DNA of 64,000 nucleotides, taken from contig NZ_LAZU01000054.1 in the NCBI RefSeq assembly GCF_000987955.1, positions 1 through 64,000 of the forward strand. Reading direction: 5' to 3'. This document shows positions 17,243 through 24,687 of this stretch, in pieces. A program made the position numbers and the translations under genes. The notes below the pieces were generated by a model. The model was not told the origin of the DNA. It saw only the letters and a list, made by a program, of their open reading frames with translations, and searched no databases. Every line of letters begins with the position of its first letter. The first letter of the stretch is position 1. The stretch is from Paenibacillus sp. DMB20. Its GTDB lineage: Bacteria > Bacillota > Bacilli > Paenibacillales > Paenibacillaceae.

Positions 17243-17285
17243 TGTGACTGTAATCACAAGCCTCGATTTCATTCAATCCTACAAT
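17243..17285 (+). promoter_or_regulatory. FNR-type operator and -10 element of the nitrite-respiration operon
   Basis: TGTGA-CTGTAA-TCACA (17243-17258) matches the Bacillus FNR consensus TGTGA-N6-TCACA exactly. A -10 element TACAAT lies at 17280-17285, which predicts transcription starting near 17292; the operator centre is then at -41.5, the classical position for activation by FNR/CRP proteins. This argues that the operon is switched on without oxygen. Confidence 0.8.
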
Positions 17286-17297
17286 GAGGTTAGTAAA

Positions 17298-17312
17298 TGA
17301 TAAGCATTCTCA
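17298..17312. promoter_or_regulatory. Fur-box-like sequence in the operon leader
   Basis: TGATAAG-C-ATTCTCA matches the Fur 7-1-7 consensus TGATAAT-N-ATTATCA at 12 of 14 positions. It lies just after the predicted transcription start and 13 bases before the first codon. One short match of this kind can be chance. Confidence 0.3.
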
Positions 17313-17325
17313 TGGAGGGAATCGT

Positions 17326-17856
17326 ATGGAACATCCACGGACTATCGAGCTTGACGTGCGCCCGCACTTAAAAAACAAAATGGAGCCGCTGCAGCTGATT
17401 ATGGATACCGTAAAATCCTTGAACAAAAACGATATCTTCGTGCTTCACGCTACGTTTAAACCGACGCCGCTTCTGATGCTGATGAAAGGGAAAGGTTACA
17501 GCAACACGGTACAAAAAGAAGACAAGGACCATTGGATCGTAACCTTTGTCCATAAGAGTTCAAACCAAGGGGAAACCGGCGAAGATCAAGATGAAACTCC
17601 GCAAATGCAGCAGCCGGAGCCTGGCGCCGCCGAGCAAGCCGAGGTTTACTTCCTGGATAACCGCGGCCTCGAGCCCCCGACGCCGATGATCCGCACGCTT
17701 AAGCAGCTGGAGAAAGCGAAGCCGGGTGATACGGTTAAAATCCACAATGATCGCGTACCCATGTTCCTGATCGAAGAGCTGCAGTCGCTCGGATATGCTT
17801 ATGAGATTGAAGAGCAGCCCGACGGGACGGCCGCGGTGACCATTCACAAAACGTGA
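17326..17856 (+). CDS. Tandem DUF2249 protein
   Basis: A 176-residue cytoplasmic protein with two copies of the TusA-like DUF2249 domain: about residues 5-75 (RTIELDVRPHLKNKMEPLQ ... HWIVTFVHK) and 105-175 (AEVYFLDNRGLEPPTPMIR ... TAAVTIHK), joined by an acidic Q/E-rich linker. The pattern 'D-R-L-PP-PM---L--L--G' resembles DUF2249/SirA-like domains. In denitrifiers DUF2249 genes often travel with nitrite and NO genes, but their biochemical role is not established. GGAGGGA precedes ATG 17326; an earlier in-frame ATG at 17284 overlaps the -10. First gene of the FNR-controlled operon. Confidence 0.8.
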   Translation: MEHPRTIELDVRPHLKNKMEPLQLIMDTVKSLNKNDIFVLHATFKPTPLLMLMKGKGYSNTVQKEDKDHWIVTFVHKSSNQGETGEDQDETPQMQQPEPGAAEQAEVYFLDNRGLEPPTPMIRTLKQLEKAKPGDTVKIHNDRVPMFLIEELQSLGYAYEIEEQPDGTAAVTIHKT

Positions 17857-17869
17857 TGGGGTGAAATAT

Positions 17870-19099
17870 ATGTTTCGATTGCCGTTTACATTTATAATCA
17901 CGGGCATGATCAGTTTCGTGCTTTTTCATTTTCTTACGTTCGCCGATTTTGCCGGATGGGTCCACAGCGAGCCCAGATCCCCGGACGGGTGGTTTCATAT
18001 TCACTTGCTCGTCCTAGGCTGGGCAACCATGATGGCCATGGGGGCCGTCTACCAGCTGATCAACGTCGTTCTGCAGACGGAGCTGCACAGCAAAAGATTG
18101 GGTTATATCCATTACGGTCTGTTTGCGACAGGCACATTGGGGCTTCTTGCCGGATTTGACCAGTTCAACGCGAAATGGATCGCGGCATTTGCAACTTTGG
18201 CTTTTGCAGGCATTCTTCTTTTTGCCTGGAATATTGGGGCTACGCTATTAAAAGCGAAACTATGGAACCCGATAACGATCAGCACGGCATGCGCGATCGC
18301 GTATTTATGTCTTACTGCGTTAACCGGAATGCTGATGGGGATGGACTTTAAATTCAATTTTCTGGGCATCTACCATATGAGGCTGCTCGGGGCTCACATT
18401 TGGCTCGGCACCACGGGCTGGTTCGGTTTATTGATAACGGGCTTCAGCTATAAATTGCTGCCCATGTTTTATTTGGCGCACCAATATCCGGTTTCTATGC
18501 AAAAATGGATCCTGGGCTTCTGGAATGCTGCCGTCTGGCTCGGTTGTTACGGATTCCTAAGCGGCATAGCCATGTTTAATGCGGCAGCTTTCAGTGTTTT
18601 GATCATCGCTTTGGCCCTCTACAATATCCACATTGGGCAAATCGCGAGAGCGAAGCATAAAAAGACGGCAGGCGCAGGCATCGAGTGGACGGTATGGTCG
18701 GCCAGAATGCTTTTGGCCCTTGTCATCATGGGGACGGCGGCCGTTTTTTATAACGCGGAGCTGGCAAGTCAGACCTCCCTGATCGTATTTATGCTCTGGT
18801 CTTATTTATACGGCTGGGTAGCCGTCACCATTATGGGATATCTTTCGAAAATCATCCCTTTTCTCTGGTGGACCTACAAGTATGGACCGAAAGCGGGAAA
18901 AGCAAAGGTGCCGACCATGGCCCAACTGCTGCCCGAAAAGCCCGTCTACATCGGCTTGTCGTCGATCGTCCTTTGCATGGGAGGATTGCTGGCCGGTCTG
19001 GGCACCAACAACTCGGTTATGATCATGACGGCTGGAATGGCGCTCTCGGTAGCGGCGGTCATCTACATGATCCGGATCGGATATGTTTTCACGAGATAA
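17870..19099 (+). CDS. Heme-copper-oxidase subunit I-like membrane protein
   Basis: A 409-residue polytopic protein with about 12 hydrophobic segments. The second segment carries FHIHLLVLGWATMM, recalling the heme-ligand region of cbb3 oxidase/NO reductase subunit I and of NnrS. A second histidine cluster is YHMRLLGAHIWLG (about residues 168-180). I do not find the HH pair or the H-X-H near the C-terminus that build the binuclear centre and low-spin heme site of true oxidases, so catalysis of that type is doubtful. ATG 17870 lies 6 bases after GGGGTG; GTG 17861 is an alternative. It overlaps the operon between DUF2249 and DUF59 genes. Confidence 0.65.
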   Translation: MFRLPFTFIITGMISFVLFHFLTFADFAGWVHSEPRSPDGWFHIHLLVLGWATMMAMGAVYQLINVVLQTELHSKRLGYIHYGLFATGTLGLLAGFDQFNAKWIAAFATLAFAGILLFAWNIGATLLKAKLWNPITISTACAIAYLCLTALTGMLMGMDFKFNFLGIYHMRLLGAHIWLGTTGWFGLLITGFSYKLLPMFYLAHQYPVSMQKWILGFWNAAVWLGCYGFLSGIAMFNAAAFSVLIIALALYNIHIGQIARAKHKKTAGAGIEWTVWSARMLLALVIMGTAAVFYNAELASQTSLIVFMLWSYLYGWVAVTIMGYLSKIIPFLWWTYKYGPKAGKAKVPTMAQLLPEKPVYIGLSSIVLCMGGLLAGLGTNNSVMIMTAGMALSVAAVIYMIRIGYVFTR

Positions 19100-19147
19100 T
19101 TCATGGGGGACGAATGATTTTTAAACGAACGAAGAGGAGAGATTCAT

Positions 19148-19465
19148 ATGTTGACGATATATAACGATGCGGAGCGAATGGAGCGTATTATGAACCGTTT
19201 GCGCGAGGTGTACGACCCTGAACTGGGGATCAATATCGTTGATCTGGGCCTGGTATACGAGGTCCGCTGCTTGCAAGAAGAGGTTGGCGTGGTCATGACC
19301 CTGACCACTCCAGGTTGCCCCATGCATGACATGATGGTATCGGGCGTCGAAAGCGCGGTAAGTGAATTGCCGGATGTCGCGAACGTCCATGTCCAGGTCG
19401 TCTGGGAGCCGCAGTGGATTCCCGAAATGATGTCGGCTGAAGCGAAAGCGGAATTGGGATATTAA
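19148..19465 (+). CDS. DUF59/MIP18-family Fe-S assembly factor (PaaD/SufT-like)
   Basis: A 105-residue cytoplasmic protein of the MIP18 family that helps load or mature Fe-S or metal centres. The family core reads VYDPELGINIVDLGLVY (about residues 20-36), and the conserved cysteine lies in TLTTPGCPMHD (about 50-60). AGAGGAGAG precedes ATG 19148. Its place between the membrane protein and nirK suggests a role in maturing a metal centre used in nitrite respiration; this is inference. Confidence 0.85.
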   Translation: MLTIYNDAERMERIMNRLREVYDPELGINIVDLGLVYEVRCLQEEVGVVMTLTTPGCPMHDMMVSGVESAVSELPDVANVHVQVVWEPQWIPEMMSAEAKAELGY

Positions 19466-19494
19466 TTTTTTTGAGAGAGAAAGGATGAACGGGC

Positions 19495-20465
19495 ATGTTA
19501 ACTTTCAAACGGGCGGCTGCCATTATCATCCTTCTATCGATGTGTTCTGCCGTAATATTGGCCTGGACCGAAGCGGAAATGGGTAAAACGGTTGAGCCGG
19601 CCGATAAACCATTGAATCAGGCTCCGGTTGAGCCGGTTGTCCGCCGGGAAGGTACCGATGTTTATATAGAGATGACGCTCAGGTAACCAATATTGAAATA
19701 TCCAAAGGAGTTACCTACAACGCCTGGACGTTTAACGGTACCGTCCCCGGTCCGGTGCTGCGCGTAAAGGAGGGGGATACGATTCACTTCACCCTTCGGA
19801 ATCTGGACCCGGATACGCCGCATTCCATGGATTTTCACGCCGTGCATGCCTCCCCGTCGAAAAAGTTCATCGATATCCATCCCGGTGAAAAAGGAACGTT
19901 TGAATATAAGGCCGATAACCCCGGCGTATTTATGTATCACTGCGGGACAAAGCCGGTTCTGCTGCATATCGCGAACGGGATGTACGGGATGATCATGGTC
20001 GAGCCCAAGGACGGCTATCCGACGGATGCGGAGATTGATCGTGAGTATACGATCGTGCAGAGCGAGTTTTATTCAGGCGACGTTTACAACAGCTCCCTGC
20101 ACGAGGATCCTGCCTATGTTGTTTTTAACGGTAATGATTATGGGCTTAAGGAGCATCCGCTGCTTGCCAAAGTCGGGGACAAGGTTAGGCTGTACGTGAA
20201 CAATGCCGGACCGAACCAGGTTAGCTCTTTTCACATTGTCGGTACCGTGATGGACAGGGTATACCTGGACGGCAATCCCCGAAACGTTTTGGAAGGAATG
20301 CAAACGGTGATGCTGCCGGCCAGCGGCGGCGCGGTGGTGGAGTTTACGGTTACGGAAGAAGGAGATTATCCCATCGTCACCCATCAGTTTAAGGATGCTC
20401 AGAAAGGAGCCCTAGCCATCCTTAGGGTAACCAAAGACGGGAAGGATTCAAGAAAGATGGAATAA
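19495..20465 (+). CDS. nirK: Copper-containing nitrite reductase, frame-interrupted
   Basis: Reduces nitrite to nitric oxide in anaerobic respiration. An N-terminal hydrophobic anchor (FKRAAAIIILLSMCSAVILAW) suits a membrane-tethered enzyme outside the cell. All ligand regions are visible: HSMDFH and MYHC (type 1 and type 2 copper, with the catalytic Asp), LHIANGM (type 1 His and Met), FHIVG (catalytic His) and THQF (last type 2 His). The frame breaks at about 19677, where restoring one G gives YIEMTAQVTNIEISKG. The repaired protein has about 323 residues, within the range of NirK. Last gene of the FNR operon. No NO-reductase or nitrate-reductase gene is nearby. Confidence 0.88.
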
Positions 20466-20601
20466 ACCAAGTGATTTAACGATCATGTCATAATAGCAAA
20501 AAGCCTGCTAATATCCAATTTTGATCTCTACAGATGGCGCAAACGGAACTATTCCTACTAAAATGCAGGAATTCGCCTAGTTCTATATGAAATGATGAAA
20601 T

Positions 20602-20638
20602 CACCTCACTGTCATTTTGGACGGGAGGTGTTTTTTTT
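20602..20638 (+). terminator. Rho-independent terminator downstream of nirK
   Basis: CACCTC pairs with GAGGTG followed by eight T residues, 137 bases after the nirK stop. The 20466-20600 stretch before it holds no gene. Confidence 0.75.
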
Positions 20639-20657
20639 GTTTCATTGCAAATGAAAC
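20639..20657. promoter_or_regulatory. 19-bp perfect palindrome, candidate operator
   Basis: GTTTCATT-GCA-AATGAAAC lies about 125 bases upstream of the transcription start predicted for the lacI gene. Another GTTTCAT half-site occurs at about 20671. Arms GTTTCA/TGAAAC also occur in front of the iclR and acnA genes, but with a 5-base rather than 7-base centre. Confidence 0.5.
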
Positions 20658-20747
20658 AAAAAAACATATTTGTTTCATGATAACGCAAGCAAAATCCCTA
20701 TTATTTTCATGACACAAAAGAATTTAATCCGAAAACGACTTTTTCTC

Positions 20748-20816
20748 TTTACGATTCGACAGAAATATGCTTTAATGTGAATGAACGTTGTTTCATTTGT
20801 TTCAGAAGTTGTTTCA
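20748..20816 (+). promoter_or_regulatory. Promoter and repeated GTTTCA half-sites of the lacI gene
   Basis: TTTACG (20748-20753), 17-base spacer, TTTAAT (20771-20776). Just downstream the 9-mer GTTGTTTCA occurs at 20787 and 20808, exactly 21 bases (two helical turns) apart, with another GTTTCA at 20799. The position after the start site suits autorepression. Confidence 0.5.
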
Positions 20817-20837
20817 AATAGTATCAGGGGGGATTTC

Positions 20838-21878
20838 GTGGCCAACATCAAGGATGTCGCAAAATTGGCTGGCGTATCTCCAGCAACCGTATCAAGAGTG
20901 TTATCGAATAAAGGCAATACCTCGGAAGACGTCCGGACAAGAGTCCAGATGGCGATTCGGAAGACGAACTATGTTCGTGCCGGAGGCGCCAAGCCTCAGC
21001 CTCTCATCGCCAGCAACAGGACCATTTGCTTGACCATCGCCCGGAACTCGACGCATATCTTCGGGAACCCGTTCTTCGACAGCGTGCTGTACGGGGTATC
21101 GAGCGCTGTTGAGCAGCATGGCATGGACCTGCAGCTTGCGGTGTTCCACAACGTCGATCGGCAGATCGAGAAATGCTTGCAGCTGTACAAGCAAAACAAG
21201 GTCGACGGGTTTATCTTGACTGGGATTTTGTCGGCCGACAAGGATCGGCTGCTGCGAACCTTTCATGAGGAGCATATCCCGTTCGTCATTATCGGCCGCA
21301 CGTTCCGCCATGACGTATTCTCCGTCCATAACGATAATATGCGGGACGGATATATGGCCGCCCGGCATCTGATTGACACCGGATACCAGAATATCGTTGT
21401 ATTGACGCAGGACACGCGGTTGGATGTTTTCGCGGCGAGAATATCCGGTTATAGCCAAGCAGTACAGCAAGCCGGACTGGATGCGAGCCCCGAGCTTATC
21501 GTGCAGGCGGGACCGGAAGAAGAGGATATCATGGATGCGATGCAACGTCTTCTTGATGAAAACTTCGCCGTTGACAGCGTCATCACGATGGACAGCGTCA
21601 TGTCGCTTAGCGTTTTGAAGTTTTGTCAGCTGAAGGGTCTGCGCGTTCCTGAAGAAGTAGGGATAATCGGATTCAATGATGCCCCTTATCTTGTCAAGGT
21701 ATCCCCGACATTAAGTTGTGTGGAGATGAACGGGGCCAATCTGGGGGCCGAAGCGTTTCATTTGCTGAACGAGATTATGGATGAACCACAGACGATGAGT
21801 CTCAAAAAAAACGTGACGCTTCCATCAAAGCTAATGATTCGTCAATCGACCGCAAGAACTTCCGTGCAGGTCAGATAG
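20838..21878 (+). CDS. LacI-family transcriptional regulator (first paralogue)
   Basis: Sugar-responsive repressor of 346 residues. The N-terminal helix-turn-helix reads NIKDVAKLAGVSPATVSRV with the hinge helix after it, followed by a periplasmic-binding-protein-like sensor (SNRTICLTIARNSTHIFGNP to the C-terminus). GTG 20838 is chosen because the domain begins right there and AGGGGGGA is 5-8 bases upstream; an in-frame ATG at 20781 would add 19 residues before it. Heads the same-strand run phosphatase-phosphatase-ABC transporter. It is clearly paralogous to the regulator at 27703-28737, sharing for example the NVDRQIEKCLQLY/SVDQQIEKCLALY stretch. Confidence 0.93.
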   Translation: MANIKDVAKLAGVSPATVSRVLSNKGNTSEDVRTRVQMAIRKTNYVRAGGAKPQPLIASNRTICLTIARNSTHIFGNPFFDSVLYGVSSAVEQHGMDLQLAVFHNVDRQIEKCLQLYKQNKVDGFILTGILSADKDRLLRTFHEEHIPFVIIGRTFRHDVFSVHNDNMRDGYMAARHLIDTGYQNIVVLTQDTRLDVFAARISGYSQAVQQAGLDASPELIVQAGPEEEDIMDAMQRLLDENFAVDSVITMDSVMSLSVLKFCQLKGLRVPEEVGIIGFNDAPYLVKVSPTLSCVEMNGANLGAEAFHLLNEIMDEPQTMSLKKNVTLPSKLMIRQSTARTSVQVR

Positions 21879-21970
21879 AGGCACTCAGGACAGAGCTGCG
21901 GGAATGCGACAAGCCCGCAGATCGGATTGCATGCGGTTTCAAAGATTACAGAGCAAGCGAAGGAGCAATT

Positions 21971-22621
21971 ATGGAGCTATATCTAGTACGGCATGGACAA
22001 TCAGTCGGCAATACGCAGCCGGATCGGGATATGCCGGATTCGCCGCTGACCGAACAGGGCCATGCTCAAGCCGCTCGCGTGGCGATCTATTTGCGGGAGC
22101 ATGGCATCGGCGCCATCTATGCCAGCCCGTTGATTCGGGCGATGCAGTCGGCGCAGCCGCTGGCAAGACTACTCGGTCTGCCGATTCATGTGATGAAAGC
22201 GTTGTATGAAGTGAGGGAAGGCAGCCGGTTTATCGGCCTTTCCCAGCAGTCATTATTGGAGAGCGTCCCGGAAGCTATATTCGAGGACAGGATGGAGACG
22301 GATGGATGGGAATGCCCGGGGGGAGATCGCCCCGAGACCGTTCGACGGCGCGCGCAGGAAGCGTTGCGGCAGCTCCGGGCGTGCGGAGAGCAGCGGATTG
22401 CGGTATTCTGTCACGGCAATTTCAATGAATATCTTCTCCGCGAAACGCTCGGGATTCCATCAGCCCAACATATCCGTTTTCCTCAGGAAAATACGGGGGT
22501 AAACCATATCGTTTTTGGCGAGGAAGAGACCGAACTGCTGAAGCTGAACGATACGGGGCATCTGCAGATCGGGAAGTACGAACGGGGAGGCTTGGCTGCT
22601 GGTAGTTTTCAGAGCGGATAA
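21971..22621 (+). CDS. Histidine phosphatase family protein (first)
   Basis: Cytoplasmic phosphohydrolase of the phosphoglycerate-mutase-like superfamily, 216 residues. The phospho-accepting histidine lies in LVRHGQSVGNT (residues 5-15); the second catalytic region is VFCHGNFNEYLL, and IYASPLIRAMQSA holds the conserved arginine. Substrate specificity cannot be read from these motifs. It lies 92 bases after the lacI gene on the same strand and 29 bases before a second, divergent member of the family. A role in dephosphorylating a sugar phosphate that comes from the transporter's substrate is inference. Confidence 0.88.
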   Translation: MELYLVRHGQSVGNTQPDRDMPDSPLTEQGHAQAARVAIYLREHGIGAIYASPLIRAMQSAQPLARLLGLPIHVMKALYEVREGSRFIGLSQQSLLESVPEAIFEDRMETDGWECPGGDRPETVRRRAQEALRQLRACGEQRIAVFCHGNFNEYLLRETLGIPSAQHIRFPQENTGVNHIVFGEEETELLKLNDTGHLQIGKYERGGLAAGSFQSG

Positions 22622-22650
22622 ATCTAACAACACAGAGGAGAACATGATCT

Positions 22651-23274
22651 ATGCACTTATATGTCATTCGCCATGCACAATCGACGATGAATATTGGACA
22701 AGGAGGCGGGCCGAACTGCAGTTTGTCGGAAGTGGGACGATGGCAGGCGGAGCAGATCCCTTCGTTTTTCAAGGATATCCAACTGGATGCGATCTTCTGC
22801 AGTCCGCTGCGCAGAGTCATTCAGACGGCGACACCACTTGCCAAGGACCAGGGTCTAGGAATTGTGCTAATTCCTGAAATGTCCGAGATTTTCAATGAGG
22901 AATGGAAAGACTACCGGGATTACGATTGGGAAGCCTGCTCGCAGATTGTGGAGGAATTCCCGCATACGAAATTCGTGGAATATCAGGATATGCAGCAAAA
23001 ATGGTGGCCGACCTGGCCGGAGAATCATGCGATCGTCCGCAAACGCGTCCAGAAATTTGTTGATGCGAAGCTGCCCGCTTATTACGGAACTGACGGGCAT
23101 ATCGCAGTATTCGGACATGGTCAGTCGACCGCGGATTTGAAGCAAATCGTCAATCCCGGGGACGTTCATCCCGTATATAATGCGGCGATTGTGCACTATG
23201 TTCTCGATTCGCAAGGCCAATGTGAGCGTGTATCGTTGCATAAAGACCATCTTGGTCCGCACGTATACGAATAG
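22651..23274 (+). CDS. Histidine phosphatase family protein (second)
   Basis: A second phosphoglycerate-mutase-like phosphatase, 207 residues. LYVIRHAQSTMNIGQGG carries the catalytic His, IFCSPLRRVIQTATPLA the arginine, and AVFGHGQSTADLKQIV the second His. A distinctive insert rich in W, E and D (EEWKDYRDYDWEACSQIVEE, then KWWPTWPENH) sets it apart from its neighbour and may form the substrate pocket lid. GAGGAG precedes ATG 22651. Lies directly upstream of the solute-binding protein gene, 33 bases away, suggesting a shared transcript. Confidence 0.87.
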   Translation: MHLYVIRHAQSTMNIGQGGGPNCSLSEVGRWQAEQIPSFFKDIQLDAIFCSPLRRVIQTATPLAKDQGLGIVLIPEMSEIFNEEWKDYRDYDWEACSQIVEEFPHTKFVEYQDMQQKWWPTWPENHAIVRKRVQKFVDAKLPAYYGTDGHIAVFGHGQSTADLKQIVNPGDVHPVYNAAIVHYVLDSQGQCERVSLHKDHLGPHVYE

Positions 23275-23307
23275 ATTTTAATCATAAACTCAAGGGGGAA
23301 CTTAAGT

Positions 23308-24600
23308 ATGGCAAAGAAAATGGTATTGCTGCTGCTCTCACTTACCGTCGTTTTGTCGCTTGCGGCCTGCGGGCCGAAGCGTGATGCGGAACAGGCCAAG
23401 CCCGATACGGATTCGGCCCAGCAACAAGAAGGGGGGATGCCGCCGAAGCCGGAGCGTCTGAAAATATGGGGTCCTGAAAATGAGCCGGAATTGAAATCAA
23501 TGCAGGCTATTACGAAAAAATTTACCGAGAAGACGGGCATCGATGTGGAAGTCGTTCCATTCAACCCACGTGAACAAGCAAAAGCATTCTCGCTCGATGG
23601 ACCGGCCGATCGCGGGCCTGATCTGTGGAGCGCCACCCATAATTCCATGGGCCGCAACGTGCTGCAAGGGCTGGCCGAGCCGTTCCAGATCAGCGAAGAG
23701 CAGATTAGCGAGTATTCGCCTGAGGCGATCCAGGCTGTAACGATTGACGGCAAAATATATAACCTGCCAATGGTTATCGAGACGACAGCCTTGTTCTACA
23801 ACAAAGAGCTTATGCCGAAGGCGCCGGAAACATGGGAAGAACTGGAGAAATTCGCTTTGGAGTTCACCGATGTATCGAAGGATGAATATGGATTATTGTT
23901 TGATGCTACGAATTTCTATTACGCTAACATGTTCCTGCAGGGCAATGGCGGTTATATTTTCGGATATGACAAAGATGCAGGCTATAACGTGGACGATATC
24001 GGCTTGAATAATGAAGGCGCTGTCAAAGGCGCAAATCTGATCAAATCATGGTTCGAAAAGGGGCTTATTCCAGAATCGATTAATGGTGACGTGATCGACG
24101 GCTTGTTCAAAGAAGGAAAGGTTGCCGCCGTCGTCTCGGTGCCATCGTCGATCAAAAACTATGAATCGGCGCTTAAAGACAAGCTGGGAGCCGTGCCGCT
24201 GCCGAAGCTTGCCAACGGCCAACGTCCACCTTCCTTCCTGGGTGTCAAAGGGCTGGTGCTGTCCCCATTCTCCAAACATAAGGAATGGGCGACCGAGTTA
24301 GCTCTGTTCATTACCAATGACGAGAACGGGGCAACCCATTTCGAAATGGCCGGAGAAATTCCAGCACGTCCCGGTATTTTGGAAAGCGATCTCATTACGA
24401 AGCACCCTTATTTCTCGGCTGTGGCCGAGCAGGCCAAATTCGCTACACCAACACCGAATAATCCAGAAATCTCCCAGACATGGGAGCCGATGAAAAATGC
24501 GCTCGTGTTCCTGGCGAAAGGTCAGAACACGAAAGAGGTGCTGGATGAAGCAGTCGTTCAAATCAAAGAACAAATCGCGATCAACAACGCCAATAAATAA
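23308..24600 (+). CDS. Sugar ABC transporter solute-binding lipoprotein (MalE-like)
   Basis: Extracellular substrate-capture subunit of 430 residues, tethered as a lipoprotein: signal peptide MAKKMVLLLLSLTVVLSLAAC with the lipid-modified Cys at residue 21. The mature part has the group-1 sugar-binding pattern (LKIWGPENEPE, FTEKTGIDVEVVPFN, YNLPMVIETTALFYNKELMP, PETWEELEKFA). AAGGGGGA precedes ATG 23308. Closest overall type is maltose/maltodextrin-binding protein; the sugar is not determined. Followed by a perfect stem-loop and the two permease genes; no ATPase gene is present, so a shared MsiK/MalK-type ATPase elsewhere would be needed. Confidence 0.92.
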   Translation: MAKKMVLLLLSLTVVLSLAACGPKRDAEQAKPDTDSAQQQEGGMPPKPERLKIWGPENEPELKSMQAITKKFTEKTGIDVEVVPFNPREQAKAFSLDGPADRGPDLWSATHNSMGRNVLQGLAEPFQISEEQISEYSPEAIQAVTIDGKIYNLPMVIETTALFYNKELMPKAPETWEELEKFALEFTDVSKDEYGLLFDATNFYYANMFLQGNGGYIFGYDKDAGYNVDDIGLNNEGAVKGANLIKSWFEKGLIPESINGDVIDGLFKEGKVAAVVSVPSSIKNYESALKDKLGAVPLPKLANGQRPPSFLGVKGLVLSPFSKHKEWATELALFITNDENGATHFEMAGEIPARPGILESDLITKHPYFSAVAEQAKFATPTPNNPEISQTWEPMKNALVFLAKGQNTKEVLDEAVVQIKEQIAINNANK

Positions 24601-24610
24601 CGAATGATGA

Positions 24611-24645
24611 TCGGATTGGGGTGCGGGTTTCGCACCCCAATCCGA
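24611..24645 (+). other. Perfect 15-bp intercistronic stem-loop
   Basis: TCGGATTGGGGTGCG pairs without mismatch with CGCACCCCAATCCGA across a 5-base loop, 11 bases after the binding-protein stop. No T run follows, so it is unlikely to be a full terminator. Such hairpins protect upstream mRNA and let the binding protein be made in excess over the permeases. Confidence 0.8.
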
Positions 24646-24687
24646 TTGAAGTTGCATTGTGGATGTCAACGAGGAGGCTTGATTAGA

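Noticed and set aside
19495..20465. nirK as a decayed pseudogene
   Set aside because: All copper ligands and catalytic residues are intact on both sides of a single missing base, and ten other conserved genes show the same kind of break.
20781..20837. ATG start for the first LacI regulator
   Set aside because: It would place 19 extra residues encoded by the operator-like GTTTCA repeats before the DNA-binding domain; GTG 20838 has a good ribosome site.
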